Translations under genes and position numbers: made by a program
In this document: positions 43,418-52,182 of the stretch, piece after piece
Numbering within the stretch: the first letter of the stretch is position 1
Layout: every line of letters starts with the position of its first letter
Assembly: GCA_030583925.1 (NCBI GenBank)
Contig: CP129482.1
Span: 496,001-560,000 of the forward strand
Direction of reading: 5' to 3'
From: Anaerolineales bacterium
GTDB lineage: Bacteria > Chloroflexota > Anaerolineae > Anaerolineales > Villigracilaceae
DNA: 64,000 nt
The notes under the pieces: model-generated
Seen by the model: only the letters and a program-made list of their open reading frames with translations
Database searches by the model: none
What the model was told of the DNA's origin: nothing

Positions 43418-45502
43418 ATGCTCACCCGACTAAAAACCCTCGCTTCTCTCTACCGTGAACTTGGTCCGCGTTGGACGCTTTTTCGCCTCCTCTACGCCCT
43501 CCGCCTCCGCACGGGACTTATCCGTTTGCAGATGCCAATGGGGAAGTGGGAAGATTATAAAAATTTAATTGATGTAGGGGCGAGGTTCTCTCGCCCCTAC
43601 CCGCCGATTCCGCACACACTGCCTCCAGAGATTTCATGGAATCCCCAAACCGCCATTGACGAAGCGGATCGAATCTTGAAAGGCGAATTCAAATATTTTT
43701 CACATCAGTTCCATCAAATCGGCTTTCCTCCAAATTGGCACAATGATCCAGTCTCTAATCTCCAGTCTCCAATAGATGTGCACTGGTCACAAATTTCCGA
43801 CGATTATGTCGTTGCGAGGAGCCCGCAGGGCGACGAAGCAATCTCCTATCACGAGGAGACTGCTTCGGCAAAAAACAAGAGCGCCTCGCAGCGACATGTT
43901 GATATCAAATTCATCTGGGAACCGAATCGCTTCGCTTTTGTCTACGCCCTCGTCCGCGCCTACGCCGCTACCGACGACGAAAAATACCCCACAGCCTTCT
44001 GGACTCTCATCGAAGATTGGGCGGAGCACAACCCTCCCAACACGGGACCCAACTGGATGGACGGACAAGAGATCGCCCTCCGTCTCATGGCATGGACGTT
44101 TGGCTTTGGTCAATTCTCTAATTCTCCTTCTTCAACCCCCGACCGTAAAGCAAAATTTATTTTGCTCGTCGCCGCCCAAGCCGAGCGGATTTACAGAAAC
44201 ATCGGCTACGCCATCTTCACCAGAAGCAACCACACCATCAGCGAAGCCTTTGGTTTATGGATGGTTGGTCTGCTCTTCCCAGAACTCAAACATGCTGAAA
44301 AATATCTCTCGCTCGGCAAACGCCTTCTCGAACAAGAAGCCGCTAACCAGATTTTCCCCGATGGCAGTTACTCTATGTACTCCATAAACTACCATCGTTT
44401 CATCCTTCACATCTACCTCTATGCAATTCAATTAGCCAAACTTCATAATTTTCAATTCTCTAATTCTCTTCGCTCCTCCATCTCTTCTTCCATCGAATAC
44501 CTCTCCCACCTTATCAACCAACAAACAGGCGAGATGCCCATCTACGGTTCCAACGACGGCGCGCTCGTCCTTCCTCTCAACAACTGCGACTTCACCGACT
44601 ATCGTCCGCTGTTGCAATTGGGTTGGTACATCACAAAAGGCGAACGCCTCTTCGAGCCTGGTCCATGGGATGAAGATATATTTTGGTTGTGTGGCACAAG
44701 TCCCCTCTCCCAGCGGGAGAGGGCTAGGGTGAGGGAGAAATCCCAACTATCATTTCCCAATGGTGGAGTCTACCTCCTCCGCCAAGCCAACTCCCACACC
44801 CTCATCCACTGCACCGATTTCACCTCCCGTCCCTCCCACGCCGACCAACTCCACGTGGATTTGTGGATTCACGGTCACGAACTCGCCATCGACGCGGGCA
44901 CCTACCTCTACAGCGGACAAGGTCACTGGCGCAACGGGCTGGCGCATACCTCGATCCACAACACCGTCACAGTGGATGACAAAGACCAAATGACCATGGT
45001 CAGTCGCTTCACGTGGACGAATTGGTCGAAGGGAAAAGTTCTCAAGCACGAGAAAAATATTTGGCGGGGCGAACACGACGGATACAAGCCCGTTTCCCAC
45101 AAGCGGACAGTGATGGCGCTCGAACAGGATCGCTGGCTTGTGATTGATAAACTCGAAGCGAAAGAATCCCATCGTTACGCGCTTCAATGGCTGCTTGCTG
45201 ATTATCCTTTTGAACAAAAGGATAATTCGATATTGCTAGCTTTGAATGGAATGAAAAACAAAATTCAGGTTGGAACAACGAACGGCGGCAGCAACTTCTC
45301 CCTCGTTCGCGCGGACTCAAACTCCACCCGCGGCTGGCGTTCGAGATATTACACTCACAAAGAACCAGCCATCTCAATAATGCTCCAAGCGAATCAACCC
45401 CAAATCACCTTTTGGACGTTTTTCGGGTTTGAAAATGATGTTGTTGAAGTAAATGGGAACGTTTTGAAAATAAATTCAAACGTAATCTCGCTGGTTGAGT
45501 AG
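43418..45502 (+). CDS. Heparinase II/III-family protein with six repeat insertions
   Basis: A 694-residue alginate lyase/heparinase-like enzyme. The core includes DIKFIWEPNRFAFVYALVRAYA, NWMDGQEIALRLMAWTF, GFAIFTRSNHTISEAFGL-type motif and DQLHVDLWIHGHELAIDAGTYLYSG of the beta-sandwich half. It degrades or edits an uronic-acid polysaccharide; its neighbours suggest a surface polymer. Six repeats of families G, C, A, C, C and F lie in frame at about residues 53-61, 110-119, 130-159, 231-237, 345-351 and 427-442. The last codons LVE and the stop come from family D. TAGAAT lies 8 bases before the ATG, so it is probably leaderless. Confidence 0.88.
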   Translation: MLTRLKTLASLYRELGPRWTLFRLLYALRLRTGLIRLQMPMGKWEDYKNLIDVGARFSRPYPPIPHTLPPEISWNPQTAIDEADRILKGEFKYFSHQFHQIGFPPNWHNDPVSNLQSPIDVHWSQISDDYVVARSPQGDEAISYHEETASAKNKSASQRHVDIKFIWEPNRFAFVYALVRAYAATDDEKYPTAFWTLIEDWAEHNPPNTGPNWMDGQEIALRLMAWTFGFGQFSNSPSSTPDRKAKFILLVAAQAERIYRNIGYAIFTRSNHTISEAFGLWMVGLLFPELKHAEKYLSLGKRLLEQEAANQIFPDGSYSMYSINYHRFILHIYLYAIQLAKLHNFQFSNSLRSSISSSIEYLSHLINQQTGEMPIYGSNDGALVLPLNNCDFTDYRPLLQLGWYITKGERLFEPGPWDEDIFWLCGTSPLSQRERARVREKSQLSFPNGGVYLLRQANSHTLIHCTDFTSRPSHADQLHVDLWIHGHELAIDAGTYLYSGQGHWRNGLAHTSIHNTVTVDDKDQMTMVSRFTWTNWSKGKVLKHEKNIWRGEHDGYKPVSHKRTVMALEQDRWLVIDKLEAKESHRYALQWLLADYPFEQKDNSILLALNGMKNKIQVGTTNGGSNFSLVRADSNSTRGWRSRYYTHKEPAISIMLQANQPQITFWTFFGFENDVVEVNGNVLKINSNVISLVE
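43577..43602. repeat. Family G repeat inside the heparinase gene
   Basis: GTAGGGGCGAG...CTCGCCCCTAC, the same motif as at 52110 and 52743. Confidence 0.8.
43807..43897. repeat. Family A repeat inside the heparinase gene
   Basis: Complete A element (TGTCGTTGCGAGG...CTCGCAGCGACA) in frame. It encodes about 30 residues (VVARSPQGDEAISYHEE...ASQRHVD) just before the conserved DIKFIWEP. Confidence 0.85.
44699..44744. repeat. Family F repeat inside the heparinase gene
   Basis: GTCCCCTCTCCCAGCGGGAG followed by AGGGCTAGGGTGAGGG. It encodes SPLSQRERARVREKS. Shorter C units lie at 43746-43776, 44111-44131 and 44451-44472. Confidence 0.85.
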
Positions 45503-45630
45503 GGCTGAGCGTTTTTCTCAGCCCGTATCGAAACCAGCAGGTTCCAAGAACGATCTTGTAACAGGGATTATTTCACGGCGCGGTGGTCTCGATACGCCCT
45601 CAAAGTGCATTCGGGGCTACTCGACCACCG
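45489..45630. repeat. Family D repeats after the heparinase gene
   Basis: Two inverted copies: CGCTGGTTGAGTAGGGCTGAG...CGTATCGAAACCAGC (45489-45538) and GGTGGTCTCGATACGCC...GGCTACTCGACCACC (45580-45630). The stop codon of the heparinase gene is inside the first. Confidence 0.85.
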
Positions 45631-45635
45631 AACCT

Positions 45636-45673
45636 TTCCAGTCTCCAGTCTCTAATCTCCAATTACCAATTAC
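45636..45673. repeat. Family C repeat at the corrinoid methyltransferase stop
   Basis: CCAGTCTCCAGTCTCTAATC and CCAATTACCAATTAC units; on the minus strand the stop TAA starts the repeat. Confidence 0.8.
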
Positions 45674-46533
45674 TTCCCCTCCTCCACCCTCAACTTCTCC
45701 GCCGAGCGAAAATACTTCAAATACCGCATCGAATTCGCATCCTTGCCGAGCAACAGATCAATCGCCTTGATGGAATTTCCCAACTTGATCGGATCGGTGA
45801 TCGAAGTGGTGACGCCCGCTCGAATCGCCAGCGCAAGGAACGCGCTGTTCACCGCGTGTCGGTCAGGCAGACCAAACGACACATTGCTCGCGCCGAGGCT
45901 GATATTCACGCCATATTCTTTCGTGATCAACTCGATCGCTTTCAACGTGACTAACCCCGCCACACTGTTGTGACCCACCGTCATCACCAGCGGATCAATG
46001 ATGATGTCCTCTGTGGGGATGCCCATCTTCGCCGCGTATTCGATGATCTTACCCGCCGCGGCGAGACGTCCCTCCGCAGTGGGTGGGATGCCCTCATTGC
46101 CGATTGCCATCCCGATCACCGCCGCGCCGCGCTCTTTGACGATAGGCAAGACGGTTGCCAACTGCTTATCTTCGCCATTCACAGAATTCACCAGCGGCTT
46201 CCCAGGCGTGACTTTCAATCCCGCTTCGAGAATTTTCGGTTCGTTTGAGTCAATGCACAGCGGCACATCCACCACTTCGAGAATCGCTTGCACGACCTTC
46301 GGCATGATCGCCGCCTCGTCAATCTGCGGATGCCCGACGTTGACATCCAACACGTCCGCGCCCCAGGCGACTTGCCGCTTCGCGAGTTGTTGAACATATT
46401 CAAAATTTTGGTCAACGAGCGCCTGCCCCAACTTCTTGATTCCCGTCGGGTTGATCTTCTCGCCGATGATGACGAATGGCTTGTCGTGACCAATGGTCAC
46501 CGTTTTGGAATTACTTTTCAAGATAGTGTGCAT
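45670..46533 (-). CDS. Methyltetrahydrofolate:corrinoid methyltransferase-like protein
   Basis: A 287-residue TIM-barrel pterin-binding enzyme of the AcsE/MtgA kind. Family features: FVIIGEKINPTGIKKLG, ADVLDVNVGHP, LCIDSNEPKILEAGL, KPLVNSVNGE and IDPLVMTVGHNSVAG. It moves a methyl group between methyltetrahydrofolate and a corrinoid protein. The ATG at 46533 is preceded by AAGGGAAACC; the longer frame to 46629 lies in repeat K. The upstream MetV-MetF fusion makes 5-methyltetrahydrofolate, so the two probably work together in one-carbon metabolism. Confidence 0.9.
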   Translation of the reverse strand: MHTILKSNSKTVTIGHDKPFVIIGEKINPTGIKKLGQALVDQNFEYVQQLAKRQVAWGADVLDVNVGHPQIDEAAIMPKVVQAILEVVDVPLCIDSNEPKILEAGLKVTPGKPLVNSVNGEDKQLATVLPIVKERGAAVIGMAIGNEGIPPTAEGRLAAAGKIIEYAAKMGIPTEDIIIDPLVMTVGHNSVAGLVTLKAIELITKEYGVNISLGASNVSFGLPDRHAVNSAFLALAIRAGVTTSITDPIKLGNSIKAIDLLLGKDANSMRYLKYFRSAEKLRVEEGK

Positions 46534-46551
46534 GATGGTTTCCCTTAATTC

Positions 46552-46632
46552 ATGGGGTGGGATGCTATCCCGCCCTTGCATTGAGTTGCAGGCGTTATCC
46601 CGCCATTTCCAAAGTATGCGGGATTCCATCCC
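46552..46632. repeat. Family K repeat between the one-carbon genes
   Basis: GGGTGGGATGCTATCCCGCCC and GCGTTATCCCGCC...GCGGGATTCCATCCCGC. It overlaps the end of the upstream gene and supplies its stop codon. Confidence 0.7.
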
Positions 46633-48097
46633 GCACCACGGCGTTAATGTGATATTTCTTTGGCATCAACCCCGCTTCCGTGACAATCCTCGGAATGACC
46701 TCGTCCCAACCTACGGGCATCAAGTGGATTCCGTGAATGCCCTGCTTGTCATACGTTTTGATTCGGTTGATGACTTCGAGCGCAATCTGAATTCCTTCCT
46801 CTTGCGCGTTGCCCGCGCGGTCGGCGGCTTCTATGCGGCGCAAAACATTTATCGGGAGATGAACTCCTGGAACCTCCGCCAGTTTCTGCGCCATCTTCAA
46901 ACTCTTGATGGGCGTCACGCCAGCGAGAATGTAAACTTTGTCCAAAATATTTCGCTTGGCGAGTTCGTTCAACCAGAGTTCCATGCCGTCCACATCGAAG
47001 ATCAAATTGGTTTGGAAGAACTGCGCCCCCGCGTTGACCTTCTTCTGCTCACGCAAGGCTTGAAACTTCACATTCGACGAAAATGGCGAAGCTGCCGCGC
47101 CGAGGAAAAACATCGGCGGATGCTTGATCTCACGCCCATCGAGATATTTCCCTTCGTCGCGCATTCGCCGCAAGACCCACAACATTTGGATCGAATCCAA
47201 GTCATTGATATCCATCTGGTCGCGCGGAGAGGGCGACATTTTGGCGCTGTCGCCCGTTACGCATAACACATTCCGCACTCCGAGCGCAGTCGCGCCGATG
47301 ATCTCGCTTTGCACGCTTCCACGCGAGCGGTTGCGCGCCGACATTTGTAAAACAGGTTCAGCGCCATGTTGAAGCGCAACCGTACTGCACGCCCACGACG
47401 ACATACGCGGCATCGCGGATTGATTGTCTGTGAAGTTTACGGCAGTCACGAGATTCTTTACCAGTTCGATGTTGCGGATTAACTTGTCGGTGGAGGAGGA
47501 GAGGGGAGGCGTCAACTCGGCGGTGACGACAAAATCGCCTGCGACCAGCCGTCCCTGAAGAGAAGAAGCGGGCTCCATGTACGCGGGCGGATGATACTCC
47601 GCATCGCCTTTCCACCATTCGGGCTGACGCACAGGGCGGAGAATCCCATCAAGCGTTTGCGAACGCGTCTTCACTGAAAGCAATCCCGTAAAAATTTTTT
47701 TGAATCCAATTTTGTGCGCGTTGCGAATGATCGCGCCCCACGAATCTTTTCCCACTTTTTCCCAATCGAGCGGGGGCAATACTTCGAGCAGCACATCTTC
47801 GCGACCCCACTTGAACGAACGATCATAAATGTGATACCACACGCACGGGCGGCTTGGGTCAACGTAACAGGCTTCGGAGGTCGAGCCGCCGCACGGACCG
47901 TTTCGCAAACCCTTCGGACATTCCATCGGGCAGATCAGCGCGGTTTCTGCGAGCAGGCAGTTGCCGCACATGCGGCACCCGAACAGCGGACCCTTCACGC
48001 TGTATTCGAGCACGCGCAAGGCGCGCTCGCCGAACGTCTCTTTTTGGAAGGGGAGGTAGGCGGGTTGCCAGCGTCGTCCTGGGGTGAAGCCTGTCAT
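46595..48097 (-). CDS. MetV-MetF fusion: methylenetetrahydrofolate reductase with Cys-rich N-terminal domain
   Basis: A 500-residue protein. The N-terminal part holds Cys 41, 44, 47, 56, 60 and 69 (CRMCGNC, CPMEC, GPCGG), the MetV-like iron-sulfur or zinc domain. The C-terminal half (about 180-500) is a MetF-like TIM barrel: FVVTAELTPP, VTAVNFTDNQSAMPRMSS, VLCVTGDSAKM and AGAQFFQTNLIFD. MetV and MetF act together in the methyl branch of the Wood-Ljungdahl pathway; here they are fused. AAGGAGTC precedes the ATG. The stop is supplied by repeat K. Confidence 0.9.
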   Translation of the reverse strand: MTGFTPGRRWQPAYLPFQKETFGERALRVLEYSVKGPLFGCRMCGNCLLAETALICPMECPKGLRNGPCGGSTSEACYVDPSRPCVWYHIYDRSFKWGREDVLLEVLPPLDWEKVGKDSWGAIIRNAHKIGFKKIFTGLLSVKTRSQTLDGILRPVRQPEWWKGDAEYHPPAYMEPASSLQGRLVAGDFVVTAELTPPLSSSTDKLIRNIELVKNLVTAVNFTDNQSAMPRMSSWACSTVALQHGAEPVLQMSARNRSRGSVQSEIIGATALGVRNVLCVTGDSAKMSPSPRDQMDINDLDSIQMLWVLRRMRDEGKYLDGREIKHPPMFFLGAAASPFSSNVKFQALREQKKVNAGAQFFQTNLIFDVDGMELWLNELAKRNILDKVYILAGVTPIKSLKMAQKLAEVPGVHLPINVLRRIEAADRAGNAQEEGIQIALEVINRIKTYDKQGIHGIHLMPVGWDEVIPRIVTEAGLMPKKYHINAVVRDGIPHTLEMAG

Positions 48098-48259
48098 TCT
48101 GACTCCTTAGAAATTGTACATTATATATAATTTTGGACAGGCAGATTTTACCCCCGATTCTCGAAAATTTGGAAGAGGCAAATTGTTACAAGCAGTTCGT
48201 CCCGAAAAAGTTCGTCCCGCAGTTCAACTGCGGGACGAATATCGGGTTGGTGCGACGCA
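48098..48259. other. Intergenic region with family L repeat
   Basis: No gene seen. GTTCGTCCCG...GTTCGTCCCGCAG / CTGCGGGACGAAT (48202-48246) is a tandem and inverted repeat. The rest is AT-rich and may hold the plus/minus promoter elements, which I cannot identify. Confidence 0.6.
48202..48246. repeat. Family L repeat
   Basis: TCGTCCCGCAGTT / AACTGCGGGACGA hairpin preceded by another TCGTCCCG. Confidence 0.8.
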
Positions 48260-49417
48260 CTACACTACTTGCAAAATGTGACTCACCGCCGTGGATGCGG
48301 GTCCGCCGAGCGACTGGATCAAGGCCGTACGCGCGTTCGGGATTTGATTCGCTTCAGCCCGACCTTGAAGCTGGGTCGCCGCGTCGACAGCCTGATACAC
48401 GCCTGAGGCTCCGCCCGCAAAGCCGCGCGCTTTCATCCCGCCCATCGTCGCGCAAGGGATTTTTCCCGTTCTGTTTATCTCGCCGTCCGCGGCGAGACGC
48501 CAACCCTTCCCTTTGATCGCAAACCCAACCGCTTCGAGTTGAAGCGCGGCAAACACGCTGAACGTGTCGTGATATTCGAACAGGTCAATATCATCCAACA
48601 CCGCGCCGACTTGTTTCATCGCCTTGCCAGCGGAGATTTGCGCGGTGTCGAAGTACAGCATGTCTTTTCGGTCGTGCAACGCCAACGTGTCCGATGAGGA
48701 AGCCGAGCCAGCGATCTTCACCAGCGGATGCGGATAGTTGCTTGGCAATAAATCCTGCCGTGTCAACAGGACCGCCGCCGCGCCGTCTGCATTCGGAGCC
48801 ATGTCGAACATGTTGAGCGGGTCGCTGACCATCTCCGCTTTGGCGTAGGTCTCGGGCTTGATGGCTTTGCGGAACATGGCGTTTTTGTTTGCGACTCCGT
48901 TCGCATGAGCCGTCAATGCAAAGCCAGCGAAGCCGTCGCTGGGAACGTCGTACTCATGCATGTAGCGCTTCATCAACAGCGCGGCTTGCGCGGCGGGCGT
49001 CATCCCCTGCACGGATTCAAAATCGGCGTCGCCAGTGGTAGCAAGCGCCGCGTCCACGCCTGAGCCAACCTTATCGGTAAATTTTTCCACACCGACGACG
49101 AGGGCGACATCCACAAGTCCACTCTTAACGGCGAGATAGCCCTGTCGCAACGCCGCGCCGCCTGAGGCGCCCGCCGCTTCGATGGTCACGGCCTCGATGC
49201 CGAGCAAGCCTGCGTAGTCGGCGATCAACGCTCCGAGGTGCGCCTGATTGGAAAGATTCGGCGCGAGCATATTCCCGACGAAAAGCGATTGCGGTTTCAA
49301 TCCGCCCGAATCTTTGACCGCGTCTTGAATGGCGGCGAAGGCAAGGTCGCGCAGACCAATATCCCAATGCTCGCCGACTTCCGTTTGTCCGATTCCTGCA
49401 ATGATGACTTCTGTCAT
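48260..49417 (-). CDS. Thiolase-fold protein without two catalytic residues
   Basis: A 385-residue protein of the SCP2-thiolase group, in the place where the thiolase partner of archaeal-type HMG-CoA synthase normally is. The nucleophile loop reads TIEAAGASGGAAL, with Gly where Cys is expected; the late motif reads KARGFAGGASG, with Phe-Ala in place of His-Pro. A normal Claisen condensation by the usual mechanism is therefore unlikely. It could be an aldolase-like or structural partner of HMG-CoA synthase. AGGA precedes the ATG. Confidence 0.85.
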   Translation of the reverse strand: MTEVIIAGIGQTEVGEHWDIGLRDLAFAAIQDAVKDSGGLKPQSLFVGNMLAPNLSNQAHLGALIADYAGLLGIEAVTIEAAGASGGAALRQGYLAVKSGLVDVALVVGVEKFTDKVGSGVDAALATTGDADFESVQGMTPAAQAALLMKRYMHEYDVPSDGFAGFALTAHANGVANKNAMFRKAIKPETYAKAEMVSDPLNMFDMAPNADGAAAVLLTRQDLLPSNYPHPLVKIAGSASSSDTLALHDRKDMLYFDTAQISAGKAMKQVGAVLDDIDLFEYHDTFSVFAALQLEAVGFAIKGKGWRLAADGEINRTGKIPCATMGGMKARGFAGGASGVYQAVDAATQLQGRAEANQIPNARTALIQSLGGPASTAVSHILQVV

Positions 49418-49437
49418 GTATAAATCCTATGCTGGAA

Positions 49438-49527
49438 TGTCGTTGCGAGGGCGCTCTTGTTCTTTGCCCGAAGCAATCTCCTGTTAATGAGGAGATTGCT
49501 TCGTCGCTTCGCTCCTCGCAACGACAT
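49438..49527. repeat. Family A palindromic repeat
   Basis: TGTCGTTGCGAGG...CTCGCAACGACA. On the minus strand the HMG-CoA synthase stop TGA is followed directly by TGTCGTTGCGAGG. Confidence 0.9.
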
Positions 49528-50606
49528 CATTTCATCTGTAATTTCCCGCGGAAGCGGACATACGTGGCGTAATCGATCTCCGTGCGGCGGGCGATGTAAT
49601 CTTGTGTTTTCGTGGCGAGGCTGGCGCGGAGCGGGGCGGCGTCGGTGACGGTGAGGTCGAAGGCGTCTGAACCAGCCCCACTTCCGAATGAAACGACGAG
49701 AATCCGATCCCCAGGTTGGGCGATGTCGAGAGTCGCAGTGAGTCCGATCATCGCCGCGCCCGCGTAGGTATTCCCGATCACAGGGACGAGAAGCCCAGGC
49801 GCGATGCTGTCCATTGAAAATCCGAGTTGCGATGCGACGCGCTGTGGGAACTTCGTGTTGGGCTGGTGGAAGACCGCCCACTTGTAATCTTTTGCGGTCG
49901 TGCCTGCGGCTTCCATGAGATGCGTGGCGGCTTCGCTGACGTGTTTGAAGTAAGCGGGTTCGCCCGTGAAGCGCATGCCGTGTTCGGGATACTTCGCGTC
50001 GGAGCGACGCCAGAAATCGGGCGTGTCGGTAACGTACGAATACGAGGCGTTGATAATCGCAAGCGATTCTTCGGCGGGACCGAGGATGTACGCGCCGCCG
50101 CCCGCGCCCGCCGTGTACTCGAGCGCGTCGCCTGGCTTGCCTTGCGCGGTGTCCATGCCGATCGCCATCGCATACTTGCCCATGCCCGAGCCGACCAAAC
50201 CCATCGCGGCGACCATCGCTTCGGTGCCAGCCTTACAGGCGAATTCCCAATCGGCGGCTTGCGTGTTCGGGACGGCGCCAATCGCTTCCGCGACCAACGT
50301 GGAGGTTGGTTTCACTGCGTACGGATGCGACTCGCTCCCGACCCACACCGCGCGCAGTTCGGTCGGGTCAATTTGGGCGCGTTTCATCGCGTTGCGCGCC
50401 GCTTCAATGGACATGGTGATCACGTCTTCATCCAGCCCAGGGACGGCTTTCTCTTTGATGGGGAGTCCGCCTTTGCCGCCTGTCCATACGCGCGCGACTT
50501 CCTTGGCGGGCAGGCGATAACGCGGCACGTACGCGCCGTAGCCAACGATGCCGACGGGCTTGGCAGGTTTGAGGAGGGTGGGGGTGTGGGGGTGAGGGGT
50601 TGTCAT
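49527..50606 (-). CDS. Hydroxymethylglutaryl-CoA synthase, archaeal type
   Basis: A 359-residue thiolase-superfamily enzyme that makes HMG-CoA from acetoacetyl-CoA and acetyl-CoA in the mevalonate pathway. The catalytic Cys is in [12 protein letters not shown] (about 124), His in [10 protein letters not shown] (about 245), and the N-terminal [15 protein letters not shown] is archaeal-like. The start ATG 50606 overlaps the TGA of the phospholipase-D-like gene, with AAGGAAAATT upstream. The first 17 residues ([15 protein letters not shown]) are low-complexity and may be repeat-derived. It pairs with HMG-CoA reductase at 52179. Confidence 0.93.
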   Translation of the reverse strand: MTTPHPHTPTLLKPAKPVGIVGYGAYVPRYRLPAKEVARVWTGGKGGLPIKEKAVPGLDEDVITMSIEAARNAMKRAQIDPTELRAVWVGSESHPYAVKPTSTLVAEAIGAVPNTQAADWEFACKAGTEAMVAAMGLVGSGMGKYAMAIGMDTAQGKPGDALEYTAGAGGGAYILGPAEESLAIINASYSYVTDTPDFWRRSDAKYPEHGMRFTGEPAYFKHVSEAATHLMEAAGTTAKDYKWAVFHQPNTKFPQRVASQLGFSMDSIAPGLLVPVIGNTYAGAAMIGLTATLDIAQPGDRILVVSFGSGAGSDAFDLTVTDAAPLRASLATKTQDYIARRTEIDYATYVRFRGKLQMK

Positions 50607-51598
50607 TTAATTTTCCTTGCTTTTCGTCCTTTAGGTGTCCATAATCGTAATAGTTCATCTGCTTGTTGAGTATCTCTAATAGCCATTGTAGGTGGTTTTT
50701 TCTTGTTCGTAGAAAGTATTTTATTCAATTTTCTACGGAAAATTTTCCAATCCATTTTCTGCCCACCCTTTGGCGCTTCTAGGTGAAAAACATATCTTTC
50801 TTTGCCAGTTTTTGTGTCGCGGATGTAATGATCGAGTAATATCAATTGAGATGGTGGATACACAGAGATGGATTTGTCGCTATGTTTGATGCATTCGATA
50901 AACCAATCTCCTTGTTCAAGATCATCAGCCCATTTGGGTCGGTGGGGCCAATTAAAAGTTTTTAGTACGGATCGTTTTTTGTCTTTTATAAACTTGTTTG
51001 CTTTCTTTTCACTGTTTTCATAATCTTCTATTTCGGACTCAGGAAAATCTGCGTAGTCAATAAGGCTTACGATACGCAATTTTGCATGTTTCGTTCTCCT
51101 TGATGTTGCTTTCGCTTCAGTGCCTTTTCCCGTTATTCTCGGCGGTTTATAGGATTTTTTGCATTCTTTGAGATATTCAGGCAGAACGGGCTCGGTGCAT
51201 ATCCGATTGATGAAACTCCTAGCCCGTTGACAGGCAATTTTATCGTCTGTAAGAACGGCGGCTTCTTCCAACACGTCGCGTGAGTTTTTAGATACGTTTG
51301 CTGAGCCTGTAAGAAGTTCTTTGTCAGTCGCGATAATTTTTGCGTGAAGGTTTCTTCTTGTGAAGACCTGAACCCCGCGTTTTATCAATTTTTCAACTTC
51401 ATGCGGATTTGTCGCTCCTGACTTCACGGTAGCAATGCTCATATCCACAACTAATCTATCGCCTTTTTTCAGAGGAAGAAGTTTTGAGCCGTCTGTGCCC
51501 AAATAGGCTACAACGACATCTGAACGCTTCGATGCCTTGATGATTTTTGGAATATTTTCCCAAATGTCTTGGTTGATTAAGAAACTTATTTTGCTCAT
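50603..51598 (-). CDS. Phospholipase-D-like (HKD) protein
   Basis: A 331-residue protein with one HKD motif ([22 protein letters not shown]; His, Lys and Asp spaced HxKx4D, about residues 85-106), as in single-domain PLD-type nucleases that act as dimers. The C-terminal part is Lys-rich ([22 protein letters not shown]) and may bind nucleic acid. AT-rich relative to its neighbours. Its TGA overlaps the HMG-CoA synthase start (ATGA), so the two are translationally coupled. Presumably a nuclease or defence gene; function is unproven. Confidence 0.8.
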   Translation of the reverse strand: MSKISFLINQDIWENIPKIIKASKRSDVVVAYLGTDGSKLLPLKKGDRLVVDMSIATVKSGATNPHEVEKLIKRGVQVFTRRNLHAKIIATDKELLTGSANVSKNSRDVLEEAAVLTDDKIACQRARSFINRICTEPVLPEYLKECKKSYKPPRITGKGTEAKATSRRTKHAKLRIVSLIDYADFPESEIEDYENSEKKANKFIKDKKRSVLKTFNWPHRPKWADDLEQGDWFIECIKHSDKSISVYPPSQLILLDHYIRDTKTGKERYVFHLEAPKGGQKMDWKIFRRKLNKILSTNKKKPPTMAIRDTQQADELLRLWTPKGRKARKIK

Positions 51599-51712
51599 GA
51601 TTGATATTGCCCTTGCTAAATCTTTGACGGTAATTCTAAGTATTGAAAATCTGCTTACTTAATACTTCGTCCATCATACTCCAGTGACAGGCGGCTGTGG
51701 GAGATTCCACGA

Positions 51713-52099
51713 CTAAATCCCCGCCAGCGTCATCAACGTTCCGCACGCCATGATGAACACGAGATAGAAGGCGGCGTAGATGAGTCCATTCCGCCGCGTG
51801 GATTTCCTCGACGAGGCGATCTGCATACCGAAAATCCCTGCGGGGAGGGTCGAGACGGCGATGCTCAAGAGACTCGCAAGTCCGCGCGGCAGGTCCGATT
51901 TTGCGACAAGCCCAATGACCAAGATGGTAATCCTGCCCAATGCCTGCAGATTCTGAGCAAAGGAATATAGGGCAGTCGAGTTGTAATCCAGATATTTGAG
52001 CGGCAGGAGGACGAGCAGAAAGATCAGGATGCCGATCAATCCGCCCGCGAGAGGGCGGGGAATGCCGAAGATTTTGGGTTCGGGGTATGTTTTTTCCAT
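51713..52099 (-). CDS. Small membrane protein, 128 aa
   Basis: Not recognised. Three hydrophobic segments (GGLIGILIFLLVLLPLKYL; ALGRITILVIGLVA; YAAFYLVFIMACGTLMTLA) suggest an inner-membrane protein with a short N-terminal tail. No Shine-Dalgarno is seen, as a family G repeat starts 11 bases upstream. It shares the orientation of the HMG-CoA reductase gene upstream. Confidence 0.6.
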   Translation of the reverse strand: MEKTYPEPKIFGIPRPLAGGLIGILIFLLVLLPLKYLDYNSTALYSFAQNLQALGRITILVIGLVAKSDLPRGLASLLSIAVSTLPAGIFGMQIASSRKSTRRNGLIYAAFYLVFIMACGTLMTLAGI

Positions 52100-52109
52100 G
52101 TTTATTTTG

Positions 52110-52182
52110 GTAGGGGCGGACCTATGTGTCCGCCCTTGTTATTTGGCATACACAAAGGGCAGACACGCAGGTCTGCCCCTAC
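52110..52182. repeat. Family G repeat at the HMG-CoA reductase stop
   Basis: GTAGGGGCGGACC...GTCCGCCC and GGGCAGAC...GTCTGCCCCTAC: two nested palindromes. The HMG-CoA reductase stop TAG is the start of the element on the minus strand. Confidence 0.9.

Noticed and set aside
43807..43897. Frameshift or pseudogene in the heparinase gene
   Set aside because: The frame stays open through all six repeats, and the conserved motifs are intact after each.
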